Assembly (NCBI RefSeq): GCF_001188955.3
Contig: NZ_JPRF03000021.1
Location: 62,001-126,000, forward strand
Source of the DNA: Kitasatospora aureofaciens
GTDB taxonomy: Bacteria > Actinomycetota > Actinomycetes > Streptomycetales > Streptomycetaceae
DNA: 64,000 bases
Direction of reading: 5' to 3'
The notes below the pieces were generated by a model, which made no database searches, was not told where the DNA came from, and was given only the letters and a program-made list of their open reading frames with translations. Below, piece by piece: positions 25,001 to 36,358 of the stretch. Both the position numbers and the translations under genes were made by a program. How positions within the stretch are numbered: position 1 is the stretch's first letter; each line of letters begins with the position of its first letter.

Positions 25001-28000
25001 GTACGCCCCGCGACCGGCGTGCCGATCGGGATGTCCTGCCCCGCGCCCAGGCGCGACAGCAGCACCGCGAGCGCCGCCTGCAGCACCATGAACGGCGTCA
25101 CACCCTCGGCGCGCGCCACCTCCCGCAACCGGGCGTCGAGCTCCGCCGGGACGGAGAACTCCACCGTCCCGCCCTCATAGCTCGCCACCGCCGGACGCGC
25201 CCGGTCCACCGGGAGCGCCAGCTCCTCCGGCAGTTCGGCCAGGGTGCCGCGCCAGTACTCCATTTGCCGCGCCAGCACACTGCCCTGGTCGGACTCCTCA
25301 CCCAGCAGCGCACGCTGCCACAGCGCGTAGTCCGCGTACTGCACCGGCAACGGCTCCCACACCGGGACGCCGCCGCGCACGCGGGCTGCATAGGCGACGG
25401 AGACGTCACGAGCCAGCGGCGCCAACGACCAGCCGTCACCGGCGATGTGGTGCACCACAACGACCAGCACTCGCTCGAACTCGCCCTGCTCGAACAGCCA
25501 GCTACGGACCGGGAGTTCACGGCTCAGGTCGAACCGGTGCGTCGTCGCGGCCGCGACGGCGTCGGCGTCGTAGGGGTGGACGGTCAGCAGCGAGCCGATC
25601 TCCTGCGCGGACAGGACGTGCTGGTGCGGTTCGCCGTCGACGGACGGGAAGACCGTGCGCAGCACCTCGTGCCGCTCCACCACGTCTCCGAGCGCTGCCT
25701 CCAGCGCCGCCACGTCCAGCGCGCCGGTCAGACGGACCGCCATCGGAATGTTGTACGTCGCACTCGGGCCCTCCAACTGCGCGAGGAACCACAGCCGCCG
25801 CTGCGCGAACGACACCGGAGGAACCTCCGGCCGTACACCCGCGACCAACGCAGGACGCCGCTCCCCCGACTCACCCAACCGCGCCGCAAGCCCGGCGACG
25901 GTCGGCGCCTCGAACACCGCACGGATCGGCACCTCCACCCCCAGCACCGACCGCACCCGGCTCACCAGCCGCGTCGCCAGCAACGAGTGCCCACCCAGCG
26001 CGAAGAAGTCCTCGTCCACACCGACCGACGGCCGACCCAGCACCTCCGCGAACACCGCGCACAACAGCTCCTCCCGCGGCGTACGCGCGACACGGCCGAC
26101 GGCGCTCTGCGCGAACTGCGGCACCGGCAGGGCCCGCCGGTCCAGCTTGCCGTTCGGCGTCAGCGGCATCGCCTCCAGCAGGACCAGCCCGGCCGGGACC
26201 ATGTAGTCGGGCAGCGTGGCCGCGACGCGCGCGAGCAACTCAGCCACATCCAGGCCCCCGCCGGCCGGGACGACGTAGCCCACCAAGCGCACATCTCCCG
26301 GCTGGTCCTCCCGCACGATCACCGCGGACTGCGCGACGCGCGGGTGGCACAGCAGCGCCGCCTCGATCTCGCCGAGTTCGATGCGGTGGCCGCGCACCTT
26401 CACCTGGGTGTCGGCACGGCCGACGAAGACCAGCTCACCCGCCGCGTCCCAGCGCGCGAGGTCGCCGGTGCGGTACATGCGTTCGCCACGGGAGCTGTTC
26501 GGATCGGCGACGAAACGCTCCGCCGTCAACGCGGGGCGCCCGAGGTAACCGCGGGCGAGGCCGTCGCCCGCGATGTACAGGTCGCCGATGACCCCGGCCG
26601 GGACCGGGCGGAGGCGGCGGTCCAGCACGTGGACGCGGGTGTTGGCGATCGGCACGCCGATCCGCGGGGTGGAAGCCCCGTCCGCCGGATCCACGCGCTG
26701 GGAGGTGGACCAGATGGTGGTCTCGGTCGGGCCGTAGAGGTTGGTGACCTCGCCGGCGGCGGTGAGGGAGGCGGCGAGCGGGCCGGGCAGGGCCTCGCCG
26801 CCGACCAGGACGCGCAGTGCGGGCAGCGCGGCGCCGGTCTCACGGGCGTGCTCGGCCAGGGCCTGCCACAGGGAGGGCGTGGCCTGCATGACGGTCGTGC
26901 CCGTGCGGGAGAGCAGCGCGATGAGCGCGGCCGGGTCCACGACCACGTCGCGCGGAGCGAGGTCGACCACGGCGCCGCTGACCAGCGGCAGGTAGAGCTC
27001 CAACGCGGCGATGTCGAAGGAGATCGTCGTGACCGCCGTCCAGCGGTCCGCCTCCGTGAGCGGGAAGCGCAGCGCCATGTCGGCCAGGAAGTTGGCCAGG
27101 CTCGCGTGGGGCACCGAGACGCCCTTGGGGCGGCCGGTGGAGCCGGAGGTGTAGATCACATAGGCGGGGTGCGCGGGACGCAGCGGCGCACGACGGTCGG
27201 CGTCCGTGACGGGGGCGTCCGCGTGGTCGCGGGCCGGGTCGCCGTCCAGCAGCAGTACGCGCGCCGGGGCCCGGTGGCCGAGCCGCTCGGCGGTCTCGGC
27301 GCAGGCGAGGACGAGAACGGGTGCCGCGTCGTCGAGGACGTAGCCGATGCGGTCGGTGGGGTATTCGGGGTCGACCGGCACGTACGCGCCGCCGGCCTTC
27401 ACCACGGCCAGCAGGGCGACCAGCAGTTCCGCGGTGCGCGGCAGCACGACGGCGACACGCTCCTCGGGGCCGACGCCGCGCTGCACGAGCAGCCGGGCGA
27501 GGCGGTTGGCGCGGGCCTCCAGCTCGCCGTAGGAGATCGCGGCGTCGCCGACGACCAGCGCGGTCGCCTCCGGCGTGCGCGCCGCCTGCGCGGCGACCAG
27601 CTCCGGCAACAGCGCGGGCGCGACCGGACCGCCTGCACTGCCCTGCGTCAGCAGGCCCTGCCGCTCCTCCGAGCCGAGCACGTCGAGGTCGCCGACGGCG
27701 GTCCGCGGGGCGTGGTCGAGCGCGTCGGCCAGCGAGGCGAGCGTCTGTTCGACCAGGGCTGCGACGGCCGCCCCATCGATCGGCGCGACGGCCTGGACGG
27801 AGCAGGTGAACGCGTCGACGCGGTCGTCGACGGTCAGCGCGAGCGGGTAGTTGGTGCGGTCCTCCAGGTGGACCAGCTCGACACCGGGCAACGCCTCGAC
27901 CGTGCCCGCGCGCAGGGCGAAGCCCTGTACGCGGCGGTAGTTGAGCAGCGCGGTGAAGAGAGGCGCGGTGCCCTCGACGGCGGAGGTCCGCTGGACCAGC

Positions 28001-31000
28001 GACAGCGGCGCACACTCGTGGGCCAGCAGGGCGGCGAGCTGGGTCTGCATCTCCCGCAGGGCGTCGGCCACGGCCACGGCGCCGGTGGCCTGGCGGACGG
28101 GCAGGGTGTTGATGAAGAGCCCCGGAACGTCGCCGCCACCGGCCGCGCGGCCGAAGAGGACGGTGCCGAAGACGACGTCGTCCTGGTTCGAGGTGGCCGC
28201 GACGACCCGGGCCCAGGCGAGGTGGAACAGCGCGGCGGCGCTGACACCGTGGCGGCTCGCCAGGGAGCGCAGTCGCTCGGCCTCCCTGGCCTCGACGAGG
28301 AACGTCGCCTCGGCGTGGCCGCCCGCATCCCCGCGCACGTCCAGCACGCCGAACGGCGCGGTGGGCTCGGCCACGTCGCCGAGCAGCCCGGCGAAGTAGC
28401 GTTCGTGGTCCGCGTCCTGGCAGCCCAGGCGGGTCTGAGCGACGAAGTCCCGGTAGGGCGCGGGCGGCGGCAGGCGGTCCGCCTCGCCCGCGAGGCGCGC
28501 CTGGACCTCGGCGAGGAGCACGGCCAGGGCGGTGTTGTCGACGACGAGGTGGTGCTGCTGGAGCAGCAGCAGCCATCGGTCGGTGCCGGGCTCGGCTGCG
28601 ACGTGGCCGCGTAGCAGCGGGGCGCTGCCGAGGTCCATGGTCGTCGGGCAGGCGGCGAGGAGCGGGTGCACCGCGGCGCCGTCGGCAGCCGGGACCGCCG
28701 TGAAGTCGACCTCCTCGACCGGGACGGTGACGTGGCGTACGACGACCTGGACCGGCTCGGGCAGGCCCTCCCACAGCACGGCGGTGCGCAGTACGTCGTG
28801 GCGGTCGACGACGGACCGCAGCGCGGTGAGGAAGCCGTCGAGCCGCTCGCGACCGTCGAAGGCGAGCACCACGGGCAGGACGTAGACGTCGCGGCCCTCG
28901 GCGGCCGTCAGGTGGTGGAAGAGGATGCCCTCCTGGAGGGGTGCCAGCGGGTAGATGTCCGCGATGTTGGCGGCGCCGCCCGGGACCGCTTCGGCGATCC
29001 GGTCGATCTGGTCCTGCGTCAGCGACACCAGCGGCAGCATCTCGGGCGTGACGCGCTTCGCGTCGGCGGGGATGAGGTTCGGCGGGACGGCGAAGTCGTC
29101 TTCCTCACCGCCGACGACGCCCGTGGCAACGGTCGCCAGCCCGGCGACGGTGGGCGCGCCGAACAGCGCTCGCACGTCAACGCCGAGTCCGTGCGAGCGC
29201 AACCGCTCCACCAGAGAGACGGCGAGCAGCGAGTGGCCGCCCAGGGCGAAGAAGCTGTCGTCCACGCCGACGCGGTCGACGCCGAGGACCTGCTCGAAGA
29301 CCTCGCTCAGAACCTTCTCGCGCGGCGTCGAGGGCGCGCGGTAGCCGGTCGTGGCGGTGAACTCGGGTGCGGGCAGGGCCAGTCGGTCGATCTTGCCGTT
29401 CGGGGTCAGCGGCAGTGCGTCCAGCGCGAGGACGGCGCTGGGCACCATGACATCGATGAGGGTCGCGGCGAGGTGGGCGCGGATCTCCTCCGGCGTGACT
29501 TGTGCTCCGTCCTCGTACACGACGTAGCCGACCAGGCGGGGGTCGTCCGCGCGGTCCTCGCGGACGACGGCGGTGGCCCGCCGCACGCCCGGGTGGGCGC
29601 AGAGCGCGGCCTCGACCTCGCCGAGCTCGACGCGCTGGCCGCGCACCTTGACCTGCGCGTCCGCGCGGCCCAGCAGCTCGAGGGCGCCCTCGGCCGTCCA
29701 GCGGGCCAGGTCGCCGGTGCGGTACAGGCGGGCGCCTGGGGCACCGAACGGATCGGCGACGAAGCGCTCGGCGGTCAGGGCCGGGCGGCGCAGGTAGCCG
29801 CGGGAGAGGGCGTCGCCGCCGACGTAGAGCTCACCGGTGGCGCCGGCCGGGACGGGGCGCAGGGCGGCGTCGAGGATGTGGGCGTCGATGTTGTCCAGCG
29901 GCAGGCCGATGGGCTGCCGCTCGCCGTTGACGTCGCCGGTGACGGCGTCGCCGCTGATCTCGGAGGCGCCGTAGTAGTTGGTGAGGCGCGCGTGCGGCAG
30001 CGCCTCGGCGAAGCGGGCGGCGAGGTAGGCGGGGATGGTCTCGCCGGTGGTCACCCACAGCTCGCAGGTGGCCAGCCGCTCCGGGCCGGCGATGTCGAGC
30101 AGGGCAGCGAGCAGGCTCGGGACGAGCATGATGCGGCCGACGCCGTGGTGCTCGATCAGCGCGACGAGGGCGACGGGGTCCTTGGCCTGGTCGCTGTCGG
30201 CGAGGACGAGGCCCTCGCCGTGCAGCAGCGAGCCGAGGATCTCGGTGGAGCCGTCGACGAAGCTCATCGAGCTCTTGGCGAGCGCCGGGCGGCCGGTCCG
30301 GTAGGGGTCGCGGGCGGCGATGGCGGCCAGGTGGTTGATCTCGGCCGCGTGGACACCCACGACGCCCTTGGGGCGGCCGGTCGAGCCGGAGGTGTAGATG
30401 ACGTAGGCGGGGTGCTCGGGGCGCAGCGGCGTGCGGCGCTCGGCGTCGATGAGATCGACGGCCTGACGTCCCGCCACATCGGCCACGACGGAGGGCGCGT
30501 CCAGCGCCAGTGCCGTGACGTCGGTGTCCGTGAGGACGGAGGCCGTCTCGGCGACGGTCAGGGCGAGGACGGGGCGGGCGTCGCCGAGCATGAAGCGGAC
30601 GCGTTCGGCGGGCCAGGTCGGGTCCACGGGCAGGTAGGCGGCGCCGGCCTTCAGCACCGCCAGCAGCGCCACGACCAGCTCGGGGGAGCGGGGCAGCGCC
30701 AGGGCGACCAGGGTCTCGGCACCGACGCCGCGCTCGACGAGCAGGCGGGCGAGCCGGTTGGCGCGGGCGTTGAGGGACGCGTAGTCGACTGCCTCGTCGC
30801 GGCAGACCAGGGCGGTCGCCCCGGGCGTGCGGGCGGCGCGCTCCTCGAAGGCGGCGGTGAGGGTGGTGCGCGGCCGCTCGACGCGCGGGCCGGTGCCCAG
30901 CGTCAGCGCGGCCTGCGTGTCGGCGTCCGCCGCGAGCCCGATGCGGCCGAGCAGTGTCTCCGGCGCCTGGTCGGCGAAGGCGTCGAGGACCCGCAGGAAG

Positions 31001-32241
31001 GTGTCGGCGTGGCCGGGCAGCTGCTCGGCCTTGTACAGGGCCGGGTTGCCGTTGACGACCAGCCTGCCGCCCGCGCCCGCTCGGTGGTCGTAGAGGACGA
31101 AGGCCAGGTCTTCGACCAGCCCGTTGCCGAGGTTGAGGAAGGTGGCTCGGTGCCCGGCGAAGGTCATGTCGTCGCGGTCGAAGGACATGACGTTCACGCT
31201 CGGCCCGACCAGCGCGCCGCTCACGGGGACACCGAGCTCGCGGCGCATGTCCTCGTAGCGGAACAGCTGGTGGCGCAGTGCCTCGCGCATCGACTTCGAG
31301 GTCTGGCGGACGAACTCACGCACGCTCAGTTCGGGGCGCGGGGAGAGCCGGATCGGCAGGACGTTGGCCGTCATCGCCACCGAGCGGCGCTGCAGTGCCG
31401 TCGCGCGGCCGGTGACGGGAAGGCCGAGGACAACCTCCTCGGCGCCGGTGAGCCTGGCGAGGTGGAGGGCGGCCGCCGCGGCGGCGAGCACGGGCAGGCC
31501 GGTTCCGAGGCGGCGGGCGGCTGCGCGCAGGCGCTCGGCGTGCTCGAGGGCGAGCGGGCGCTCGTGGCGCACGTGGTGATGGCCCGCGGGGGCGTGGCGC
31601 CCGGCGAGGGTGACCGGCTCGGGGCGGTCGGCGAGGCGTTCGGCCCAGTAGGCGCGGTCGGCCTCGAACCGGTCCGAGGCGCGGTAGTCGAGGTCCTCGT
31701 CGAGCAGGGAGCGGAAGGTGGGCAGCGGGGTACCGAGGTCGTCGCTGCCCGCGGCGAGGGCGGAGTAGATCTCGGCCACACGGGCGGAGGCGAGCGAGCC
31801 GGCGTAGCCGTCGCAGGCGATGTGGTGGGCGCGCTGGTACCAGAAGAAGCGGTCCGGTCCTGCGGGGAACAGGGCCAGCGCCGTGGTCGGGTCCTCGGCC
31901 AGGTCGACCGGACGGGCGAGGTCGGCGCGGATCCACCGCTCGACGGCCGCCTCGGGGTCGCTCTCGCCGCTGACGTCCTGGACGTGGAGCAGGACGCCCT
32001 CGTCGGAGGCGGTGAACTGGCACACCACCCCGGCCTCTACGCGGTACCGCATCCGCAGGGCTTCGGCCTCCGCCGCCATCTGACGCACCGCCTTCTCGAA
32101 CAGGGCGGCGTCGACCGGACCGTGGATCTCCACGCACTCGGCGACCTGGTTCGCCGGGTTGGCGGGGTCCAGTTGCTGGCCGAACCAGACGCCCGCCTGG
32201 GCGGCGGTCAGCGGCCAGGTGGCGGGGGTGGTGTCCGACAT
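13087..32241 (-). CDS. Six-module NRPS, starts the peptide
   Basis: A 6384-aa synthetase with six C-A-T modules and no E, MT or TE domain. Approximate landmarks are: C His motifs at residues 142, 1230, 2265, 3314, 4363 and 5454; TSGSTG motifs at 620, 1698, 2749, 3799, 4849 and 5928; T-domain serines at 1002, 2084, 3137, 4178, 5233 and 6324. Specificity codes give a beta-amino acid-like residue (VDTMVTYGDK), Gly (DILQVGLIWK), Ser (DVWHMSLVDK), Val/Ile (DAFFWGVTFK), Asp-like (DATKVGHVGK) and Dpg (DAYHGGTLCK). The first C domain resembles the EntF type (WYQRAHH), so the first residue is probably N-acylated by a partner not seen here. The ATG has a GGGAG ribosome site. The gene sits 90 bp after dpgD in the same operon. 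Parts of modules 2-4 and module 5 are near-identical duplications. Confidence 0.97.
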   Translation of the reverse strand: MSDTTPATWPLTAAQAGVWFGQQLDPANPANQVAECVEIHGPVDAALFEKAVRQMAAEAEALRMRYRVEAGVVCQFTASDEGVLLHVQDVSGESDPEAAVERWIRADLARPVDLAEDPTTALALFPAGPDRFFWYQRAHHIACDGYAGSLASARVAEIYSALAAGSDDLGTPLPTFRSLLDEDLDYRASDRFEADRAYWAERLADRPEPVTLAGRHAPAGHHHVRHERPLALEHAERLRAAARRLGTGLPVLAAAAAALHLARLTGAEEVVLGLPVTGRATALQRRSVAMTANVLPIRLSPRPELSVREFVRQTSKSMREALRHQLFRYEDMRRELGVPVSGALVGPSVNVMSFDRDDMTFAGHRATFLNLGNGLVEDLAFVLYDHRAGAGGRLVVNGNPALYKAEQLPGHADTFLRVLDAFADQAPETLLGRIGLAADADTQAALTLGTGPRVERPRTTLTAAFEERAARTPGATALVCRDEAVDYASLNARANRLARLLVERGVGAETLVALALPRSPELVVALLAVLKAGAAYLPVDPTWPAERVRFMLGDARPVLALTVAETASVLTDTDVTALALDAPSVVADVAGRQAVDLIDAERRTPLRPEHPAYVIYTSGSTGRPKGVVGVHAAEINHLAAIAARDPYRTGRPALAKSSMSFVDGSTEILGSLLHGEGLVLADSDQAKDPVALVALIEHHGVGRIMLVPSLLAALLDIAGPERLATCELWVTTGETIPAYLAARFAEALPHARLTNYYGASEISGDAVTGDVNGERQPIGLPLDNIDAHILDAALRPVPAGATGELYVGGDALSRGYLRRPALTAERFVADPFGAPGARLYRTGDLARWTAEGALELLGRADAQVKVRGQRVELGEVEAALCAHPGVRRATAVVREDRADDPRLVGYVVYEDGAQVTPEEIRAHLAATLIDVMVPSAVLALDALPLTPNGKIDRLALPAPEFTATTGYRAPSTPREKVLSEVFEQVLGVDRVGVDDSFFALGGHSLLAVSLVERLRSHGLGVDVRALFGAPTVAGLATVATGVVGGEEDDFAVPPNLIPADAKRVTPEMLPLVSLTQDQIDRIAEAVPGGAANIADIYPLAPLQEGILFHHLTAAEGRDVYVLPVVLAFDGRERLDGFLTALRSVVDRHDVLRTAVLWEGLPEPVQVVVRHVTVPVEEVDFTAVPAADGAAVHPLLAACPTTMDLGSAPLLRGHVAAEPGTDRWLLLLQQHHLVVDNTALAVLLAEVQARLAGEADRLPPPAPYRDFVAQTRLGCQDADHERYFAGLLGDVAEPTAPFGVLDVRGDAGGHAEATFLVEAREAERLRSLASRHGVSAAALFHLAWARVVAATSNQDDVVFGTVLFGRAAGGGDVPGLFINTLPVRQATGAVAVADALREMQTQLAALLAHECAPLSLVQRTSAVEGTAPLFTALLNYRRVQGFALRAGTVEALPGVELVHLEDRTNYPLALTVDDRVDAFTCSVQAVAPIDGAAVAALVEQTLASLADALDHAPRTAVGDLDVLGSEERQGLLTQGSAGGPVAPALLPELVAAQAARTPEATALVVGDAAISYGELEARANRLARLLVQRGVGPEERVAVVLPRTAELLVALLAVVKAGGAYVPVDPEYPTDRIGYVLDDAAPVLVLACAETAERLGHRAPARVLLLDGDPARDHADAPVTDADRRAPLRPAHPAYVIYTSGSTGRPKGVSVPHASLANFLADMALRFPLTEADRWTAVTTISFDIAALELYLPLVSGAVVDLAPRDVVVDPAALIALLSRTGTTVMQATPSLWQALAEHARETGAALPALRVLVGGEALPGPLAASLTAAGEVTNLYGPTETTIWSTSQRVDPADGASTPRIGVPIANTRVHVLDRRLRPVPAGVIGDLYIAGDGLARGYLGRPALTAERFVADPNSSRGERMYRTGDLARWDAAGELVFVGRADTQVKVRGHRIELGEIEAALLCHPRVAQSAVIVREDQPGDVRLVGYVVPAGGGLDVAELLARVAATLPDYMVPAGLVLLEAMPLTPNGKLDRRALPVPQFAQSAVGRVARTPREELLCAVFAEVLGRPSVGVDEDFFALGGHSLLATRLVSRVRSVLGVEVPIRAVFEAPTVAGLAARLGESGERRPALVAGVRPEVPPVSFAQRRLWFLAQLEGPSATYNIPMAVRLTGALDVAALEAALGDVVERHEVLRTVFPSVDGEPHQHVLSAQEIGSLLTVHPYDADAVAAATTHRFDLSRELPVRSWLFEQGEFERVLVVVVHHIAGDGWSLAPLARDVSVAYAARVRGGVPVWEPLPVQYADYALWQRALLGEESDQGSVLARQMEYWRGTLAELPEELALPVDRARPAVASYEGGTVEFSVPAELDARLREVARAEGVTPFMVLQAALAVLLSRLGAGQDIPIGTPVAGRTDEALDELVGFFVNTLVLRTDLSGDPTFTELLTRVRERSLGAFAHQDVPFERLVEELAPSRSMARHPLFQVMLSVQNNAAAVLDLLGVDAQVMAAGELAAKFDLAFTLEEQPGTDGLRGQLTFATALFDTDTASALAARFVRVLASLLADPAQPVAQAEILDAAERHRISVEWNDTAVDLPAATLPELFAAQAARTPDATALAFGDESLSYAELDARAERLARLLVTRGAGPERTVALVLERSVEMVLALLATVKAGAAYLPVDPEYPADRITVVLADGNPALVLATQATAAVAHAAGADPLLLDAEETLAEQADTNAALEVALRPEHPAYVIFTSGSTGRPKGVAVPHAGIVNRLAWMQHAYGLTAEDRVLQKTPFGFDVSVWEFFWPLLEGATLVLAKPGGHRDPAYLAELIRRERITVTHFVPSMLQAFVQEPAAAECTDLRAVMCSGEALPADLRDRFFAVLPQVPLHNLYGPTEASVDVTAWACTPADTGTSVPIGRPVWNTRVQVLDAALRPVPVGVAGELYLAGDQLARGYLGRPALTAERFVADPNSSRGERMYRTGDLARWNADGALEYLGRTDDQVKLRGFRIELGEIEACLAAHPAVATAAVIVREDQPGDHRLVGYVVPAGGGLDVAELLARVAATLPDYMVPAGLVLLEAMPLTPNGKLDRRALPVPQFAQSAVGRVARTPREELLCAVFAEVLGRPSVGVDEDFFALGGHSLLATRLVSRVRSVLGVEVPIRAVFEAPTVAGLAARLGESGERRPALVAGVRPEVPPVSFAQRRLWFLAQLEGPSATYNIPMAVRLTGALDVAALEAALGDVVERHEVLRTVFPSVDGEPHQHVLSAQEIGSLLTVHPYDADAVAAATTHRFDLSRELPVRSWLFEQGEFERVLVVVVHHIAGDGWSLAPLARDVSVAYAARVRGGVPVWEPLPVQYADYALWQRELLGSVEDGGSLLAEQLGYWREALAELPEELALPTDRPRPAVASHAGGTVAFAVPADEHARLLELARAEGVTPFMVLQAALAVLLSRLGAGTDIPIGTPIAGRTDDALEELVGFFVNTLVLRTDLSGDPTFTELLTRVRERSLGAFAHQDVPFERLVEELAPARSMARHPLFQVMLAVQNNAAALLELPGLDAEVVGAGELAAKFDLAFTLEERPATDGLRGHLTFATDLFDRRTAEELANRFVRVLAALLADPAQSVAHAEILDATERHRILSDWNDTATDLPTATLPELFAAQVARTPDAVAVVGPDGVELTYAALDARAERLARRLAAEGVGPERGVAVLMERSTELTVALVAIVKAGGFYVPLDARYPLAHREAITAETRVGVVLTDEPLRAQADDLGLTVLTVDSDTGDEGSPTAVARDPRQLVYVMYTSGSTGRPKGVAVTHRDVIALSSDRRFAGPDLGAVLMHSPHSFDASTFELWTPLLTGRRVVVAPAEDLTAQSLARLVAEHGVTWLFLTIGLFGLFAEEDAACFAGLRQVWTGGDVVSPTLVARVRAACPRTVVANVYGPTETTTFATAEPVRGTDAALPIGGPMDNMRAYVLDDHLRPVPVGCVGELYLAGAGLSRGYFDRPALTAERFVADPYSTQGDRMYRTGDLARWNRRGSLEYAGRADQQIKLRGFRIELGEIEAVLGAHPAVGQVAVVVREDLPGGKGLVGYVVPAGEVTAEELRGHLAERLPQYMVPAAFVLLDTLPLTVNGKLDRRALTAPTVTVTPGRAPRTPREAILCELFAQVLGLPQVGIDDGFFELGGHSLLATRLASRIRTALDAELPIRVLFEAPTVAALAERLGGLEGVRADRPALTAGERPEHLPVSSAQQRLWFLGELEGPSATYNIPLGLRLTGPLDTEMLHQALRDVVARHEVLRTVYRSQDGRPVQRVLPMDEVGALLTVTRTEGHDEQALARAAAHVFDLRQDVPLHAWLFEEGEDTHTLVLVVHHIAGDGWSMAPLARDASTAYAARLRGEDPVWEPLPVQYADYALWQHELLGSVEDEGSLLAEQLGYWREALAELPEELALPADRPRAAVATHRGGSVALDVPAHLHERLRLLARAEGVTPFMVLQAALAVLLSRLGAGQDIPIGTPVAGRTDEALDELVGFFVNTLVLRTDLSGDPTFAELLGRVRETSLGAFAHQDVPFERLVEELAPSRSMARHPLFQVMLSVQNNAEASLDLPGVQASPLSLDADAARFDLGFTLTESFAADGAPAGLAGTLTYAADLFDAPTVETLAQRFVRVLEAVLAAPDQPVTHAEVLADEELHRILNEWNATGRTVPTTTLTALFEAQVARTPQAVALAHETTELTYAETGARANRLAHLLAARGVRPEDRVAVLLERSNELVISLLAVLKAGGAYVPVDPEYPVDRIAYMVADSAPRVLLTSRACVERAGDTTDVEVLLLDELSTDGFDDTDLGVAIEPQHPAYVIYTSGSTGRPKGVVLPHAGLVNYVLRAQEAYLEVQGNTLLHASMSFDAGVTALYGALTSGGRVRVAALDERLPGVLGAERLTFLKVTPSGLAYLDAMSDAHVPTGRLMVGGEAVQGAQLEQWRKAHPGVAVVNHYGPTEVTVGCTDYLVGDDVESGTVVPIGRPMWNTQAYILDAGLRPVPAGVAGELYIAGAQLARGYLGRPALTSERFVANPFGASGTRMYRTGDLARWRGDGNIEYLGRTDDQVKIRGYRIELGEIEAQLAAQPGVVQSVVVVREDVPGDKRLVGYVVPEPGFDAASVRTDLAAVLPEYMVPAAIVALDVVPRTVNGKLDRRALPAPDFGSAVATAYRAPATAHEEVLCEEFARGLGVERVGVDDDFFERGGHSLLAVSLVEKLRARGVPVDVRTLFTSPSPARLAAATAAGDASGVVVPPNLIPAGAGHLTPQMLPLVELSETEIDRIVSAFPGGAANIADVYPLAPLQEGIFFHHLMAAGEGGRDMYVVPALLTFDSRERLDAFLGALQQVIDRHDILRTGVFWDGLAEPVQVVARHAQLPVETVNLSGPVEQAMGELQGACPPVMDLTRAPLLRAFVAAEPGGGRWLLALQRHHLVTDHTALDILLGEIRAVLAGEQDRLPAPLPFREFVAQARLGVSREEHERFFAGLLGDVAEPSAPFGLLDVRGDGSRVSEAEHVLAPELAARIRELSRVLGVSPATLFHVAFARVVAATANRDDVVFGTLLFGRMNAGSGADRVPGLFINTLPVRLDTAAHTVADAVGAMRGQLADLLVHEHAPLALAQRASGITAPAPLFTALLNYRHSQLVDEEVEGSGLAGVEHAEHGKDRTNYPLTVAVDDFGSRLQLSVQALAPIDPELVCALALTTLTGLVDALETAPETPLAAVDVLDEDRRRTVLHTWNDTAAGISAVSLTDLFEAQAARTPDSVALVADDIALRYAELNGRANRLARVLVERGVTPDSLVPVLMRRSAELVVTLLAVLKAGGAFVPIDARAPESRMAVIHADAGGGLLLADTLTREHAFVRGVEAAGTDVLVIEPTAGTGPGDDTDLDVRNLPDQRVYVMYTSGSTGVPKGIANTHRGVVDLVSDRCWSETGQHRALFQAPHAFDASTYELWVPLTSGGTVVVAPEGRTDAAAIRSLKERHQLTHLHLTAGLFRVLAEDDPTAFAGIHEVGTGGDIVPASAVRRVLEACPGIVVRNTYGPTETTLCTTQVPVTDVEQIPPVLPIGRPMDNSRAYVLDAALRPVPVGTVGELYLAGTGLARGYLGRPALSAERFVACPFGAANAAGASGERMYRTGDLVRWTQDGQLEFVGRADDQVKIRGFRIELGEVEAVLAAHPALAHAAVVAREDRPGDKRLVAYAVLADPADAATVTGEDLRRHVAASLPDYMVPSAAILLDALPLTPNSKLDRKALPAPELGSTVAHRAPTTPREEQLCEAFAQVLGVEVERVGLDDDFFELGGHSLLATRLVSRIRTAMGVELPLQALFETPTVAGVAARIESLTTTKKKARPAFRPMRGHKES
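13160..16370 (-). other. NRPS module 6 (C-A-T), 3,5-dihydroxyphenylglycine predicted
   Basis: The code DAYHGGTLCK differs at one position from the Dpg code I recall from glycopeptide synthetases (DPYHGGTLCK). The complete dpgABCD plus aminotransferase set directly upstream supplies exactly this amino acid. The C domain is the PLAPLQEG / HHLVTDH class, so the Asp-like residue 5 is probably D. The protein ends a short basic tail after the T domain. Confidence 0.82.
16450..19560 (-). other. NRPS module 5 (C-A-T), Asp-like pocket (DATKVGHVGK)
   Basis: Same code as module 8: Lys278 and His322 of an Asp pocket with Leu236 changed to Ala. The C domain is LCL-like. The A-T part is a near copy of module 8, with the main differences around 17575-17665, inside the A domain. 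Confidence 0.65.
19600..22700 (-). other. NRPS module 4 (C-A-T), Val or Ile predicted
   Basis: The code is DAFFWGVTFK. It differs from modules 7 and 10 by Trp278 to Phe and Gly322 to Val, which alters the pocket for a branched aliphatic side chain. I favour Ile or Val without being able to separate them. The C domain is LCL-like and shares a segment of about 970 bp with module 3. Confidence 0.6.
22730..25850 (-). other. NRPS module 3 (C-A-T), Ser predicted
   Basis: The code DVWHMSLVDK matches the Ser consensus (DVWHLSLIDK). The C domain is LCL-like with HHIAGDGWS. The serine hydroxyl is a possible site for macrolactonisation or tailoring (inference). Confidence 0.8.
25880..29050 (-). other. 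NRPS module 2 (C-A-T), Gly predicted
   Basis: The code DILQVGLIWK matches the Gly consensus (DILQLGLIWK). Its C domain has the [14 protein letters not shown] start of the dual/DCL class, but the catalytic motif reads HHLVVDN where its three siblings have HHxxxDH. Confidence 0.8.
29120..32230 (-). other. NRPS module 1 (C-A-T), beta-amino acid-like pocket
   Basis: Aligning SFVDGSTE with the SFDASVWE stretch of PheA puts Val at 235 and Asp at 236, giving VDTMVTYGDK. The usual Asp235 that binds the alpha-amino group is absent. The pattern parallels the beta-alanine code as I recall it (VDWVISLADK), including Asp331. A beta-amino acid such as beta-Ala or 2,3-diaminopropionate is inferred. The C domain has an intact HHIACDG and EntF-like flanks. 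Confidence 0.6.
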
Positions 32242-32331
32242 GGTCAGTGCTCCCGTTCGTGTCAGGTGCGAGTCAGTGCGGTGCGGCGGTCGCGGCCGCG
32301 ACGAGGAGTGGGGCGACGGCGGGAGGCCCCG

Positions 32332-33141
32332 TCAGCGGCCCTGCCAGCGCGGCGGGCGCTTCTCGACGAAGGCGCGCGGGCCCTCGTCGGCGTCCTCGCT
32401 GTGCATGCGGCGCTCCTCCCACGGGAACCGGGTCTGGAACGCCTGCTGGAGCGGCATCGTGGCGGCGGCAGCAGCGGCCTGCTTGACGGCGCGCACGGCC
32501 AGCGGGGCGCAGCCGAGGATGTCCGCGACCCAGGCGTCGACGGCGGAGTCGAGGTCCGCGGCGGGAACGACCTCGTTGACCAGGCCGAGCTCGTAGGCGC
32601 GGTCGGCGGTCATCGGGCGGCCGCTGATCAGGTGGCCGAGCGCGACCCGGTAGGGGGCCTGCCGGGTGAGGCGGAACACGCCGCCCGCTCCGGCCGTCAG
32701 CCCGAGCTTCGCCTCGGTCAGGGCGAAGGTGGCGGTGTCGGCGGCCACGATGACGTCGCAGGCGAGGGCGAGTTCGAAGCCGCCGCCGAAGGCGGCGCCG
32801 TTGACGCGGGCGACGACGGGCTTGGCGAGGTCGAAGCGCTCGGTCAGCCTCGGCCAGCCGGGCTTGCCGCGGCTGCCGAAGGTGGAGGGGGCGTTGCTGC
32901 CCTCTTCGATGCTGGCGGCGAGTTCCTTGAGATCCTGCCCGGCCGAGAAGGCGCGCTGCCCGGCTCCGGTGAGGACGGCCAGCCACAGCTCGTCGTCGGA
33001 CTCGAAGTCGTCCCACACGAAGGCGAGTTCCTCGTGCATGCGCAGGTCCATCGCGTTGGCGCGGTCGGGCCGGTCGAGGGTCACGTGGGCGACGCGGCCG
33101 CGCTTCTCGTAGCGCACGCGGGTGAGGTCGGCGGCTTCCAT
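32332..33141 (-). CDS. dpgD: DpgD-like enoyl-CoA hydratase (Dpg pathway)
   Basis: A crotonase-fold protein of 269 aa. In glycopeptide producers DpgB and DpgD help DpgA to dehydrate and aromatise the polyketide to 3,5-dihydroxyphenylacetyl-CoA. The crotonase signature is visible: [11 protein letters not shown] for the first oxyanion-hole strand, then [16 protein letters not shown], and an [13 protein letters not shown] stretch. The ATG at 33141 was chosen over far-upstream starts because it begins at the conserved N-terminus and lies 77 bp after dpgC. It is the fifth gene of the hpgT-dpgABCD-NRPS operon. The DpgD name rests on both sequence class and position next to dpgA and dpgC; sequence class alone would only say enoyl-CoA hydratase. 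Confidence 0.9.
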   Translation of the reverse strand: MEAADLTRVRYEKRGRVAHVTLDRPDRANAMDLRMHEELAFVWDDFESDDELWLAVLTGAGQRAFSAGQDLKELAASIEEGSNAPSTFGSRGKPGWPRLTERFDLAKPVVARVNGAAFGGGFELALACDVIVAADTATFALTEAKLGLTAGAGGVFRLTRQAPYRVALGHLISGRPMTADRAYELGLVNEVVPAADLDSAVDAWVADILGCAPLAVRAVKQAAAAAATMPLQQAFQTRFPWEERRMHSEDADEGPRAFVEKRPPRWQGR

Positions 33142-33218
33142 CTGCTGTCCTGCCTGGGGAAGAAGAGGTGGGGCCGGGAGCCCGACGGGGGTTCGGGCTC
33201 CCGGAGGCGGTGCGGCGG

Positions 33219-35182
<1,964 letters not shown>

Positions 35183-35256
35183 GAGGGTGCGGCCTTCTTG
35201 CTCGGGGAGGGATGCGGGGGGTTCTGCCGGCGCGGTCGGCCAGGTTGGTGGCCCGG

Positions 35257-36339
35257 TCACCAGCAGACGAGGGCGGTCTCGATCGTCGAGCCGGGGCCCA
35301 TGGTCATCAGCACGCAGTGGTCGCCGGGTTCGACGACCTGTTCCTGCAGCAAGCGCTCGTAGGAGAAGAGGAACGAGCCGCTGGAGAGGTTGCCGTAGTC
35401 ACGCAGCACCCCGGTGGTGTGCCGCACGTCGTGGCGGGTCAGACCGAGGTTGACGCCCACGGCGTCGATGACCTTCTTGCCGCCGGAGTGGACCAGCCAC
35501 TGCCGGATGTCGCTGCGCCGCAGGCCGGTGCCGGTGAGCAGGCGGTCGACGACGCGTTCGGCGTGGGCGCCGACCACGTAGGGGACCTGCGGGTCAAGGT
35601 AGAAGCTGAACCGGTCCTGGGTGTCGTCCCAGTCGTAGCGCATCGCGTCGACGGCGTCGGTGATGATGTAGCTGGCGAACTTCAGGATCCGCGGGCCCTC
35701 GACCTGCGTGAGCGGCAGCTCGGGCTCGCCCGCCATCAGCGCGACCGCGGCGGCGCCGTCGCCGAAGAGGCTGTTGACGACAGAGGTGCGCATGGTGCCG
35801 TCGAAGACGTAGGCGGCGGAGCAGGCCTCCGCGCACACCATGACCGCCAGGCGGCCCGGATTGGCGCGGGACCAGCCGTTGACGGCGTTCAGGGCGTTGA
35901 GGCCGGCGTTGCAGCCCATGCCGACGACATCGAGGCGGCTGGTGTGCGGGTCGATGCCCAGCTCGCGGATGATCAGGGCGCTCAACCCCGGGGTGAGGAA
36001 GCCGGTCGTGGTGACACAGCACAGGTAGCCGATGTCGGACAGGTCCGCGCCGGTCCGCTTGAGCAGGTCCTGAACGGCGCGCACGCCCATGTCGACCGCG
36101 TGGGTCTTGTGCTTGGCGAGCAGCTGCCCCTGAACTTCCGGCACCCGGGTGCCGTCGGGGCCTTCGGGCGGCAGGGTCAGGTGTCGGCGGTCGATGGCAC
36201 TGTTGAGGAAGACGGACCGGACCCGGGAGTCCTCGATCCGGAAGATGTCCAGGAGCTCCGCCTGCGAGTAGGAGGTCTCCGGGACGGCGGTGCTGACCGC
36301 GACGATGCGGGCCAGGTCGGTCGTGGTGGTGTTCGTCAT
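35257..36339 (-). CDS. dpgA: DpgA, type III polyketide synthase for 3,5-dihydroxyphenylacetyl-CoA
   Basis: A chalcone/stilbene synthase-fold enzyme of 360 aa that condenses four malonyl-CoA units. The nucleophile Cys lies in GMGCNAGLNALN, and the catalytic His and Asn regions are WLVHSGGKKVID and DYGNLSSGSFLF, as expected for this family. The ATG at 36339 lies 19 bp after the aminotransferase stop and begins at the conserved N-terminus; further upstream codons are not conserved-looking. It is the defining enzyme of the Dpg pathway known from vancomycin-type clusters, here in an operon with NRPS genes that do not encode a glycopeptide. Confidence 0.95.
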   Translation of the reverse strand: MTNTTTTDLARIVAVSTAVPETSYSQAELLDIFRIEDSRVRSVFLNSAIDRRHLTLPPEGPDGTRVPEVQGQLLAKHKTHAVDMGVRAVQDLLKRTGADLSDIGYLCCVTTTGFLTPGLSALIIRELGIDPHTSRLDVVGMGCNAGLNALNAVNGWSRANPGRLAVMVCAEACSAAYVFDGTMRTSVVNSLFGDGAAAVALMAGEPELPLTQVEGPRILKFASYIITDAVDAMRYDWDDTQDRFSFYLDPQVPYVVGAHAERVVDRLLTGTGLRRSDIRQWLVHSGGKKVIDAVGVNLGLTRHDVRHTTGVLRDYGNLSSGSFLFSYERLLQEQVVEPGDHCVLMTMGPGSTIETALVCW

Positions 36340-36358
36340 CGGTGGGTCCGTCCCGTCG

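Noticed and set aside
1..32241. Calcium-dependent lipopeptide (daptomycin/CDA-like) assembly line
   Set aside because: Two Asp-like residues and a possible acylated start fit superficially, but the Asp-X-Asp-Gly motif is absent: the order is Asp-Dpg-Val-Asp-Thr-Val.
1..32241. CRISPR-like or tandem repeat structure from recurring sequence blocks
   Set aside because: The repeats are NRPS domain cores and duplicated module segments in frame, not short regularly spaced repeats with unique spacers.
35183..35260. Upstream GTG (35260) as the dpgB start
   Set aside because: It gives a GTGA overlap with dpgA but adds 26 residues that do not resemble DpgB. The ATG at 35182 yields the family length. 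Kept only as an alternative.
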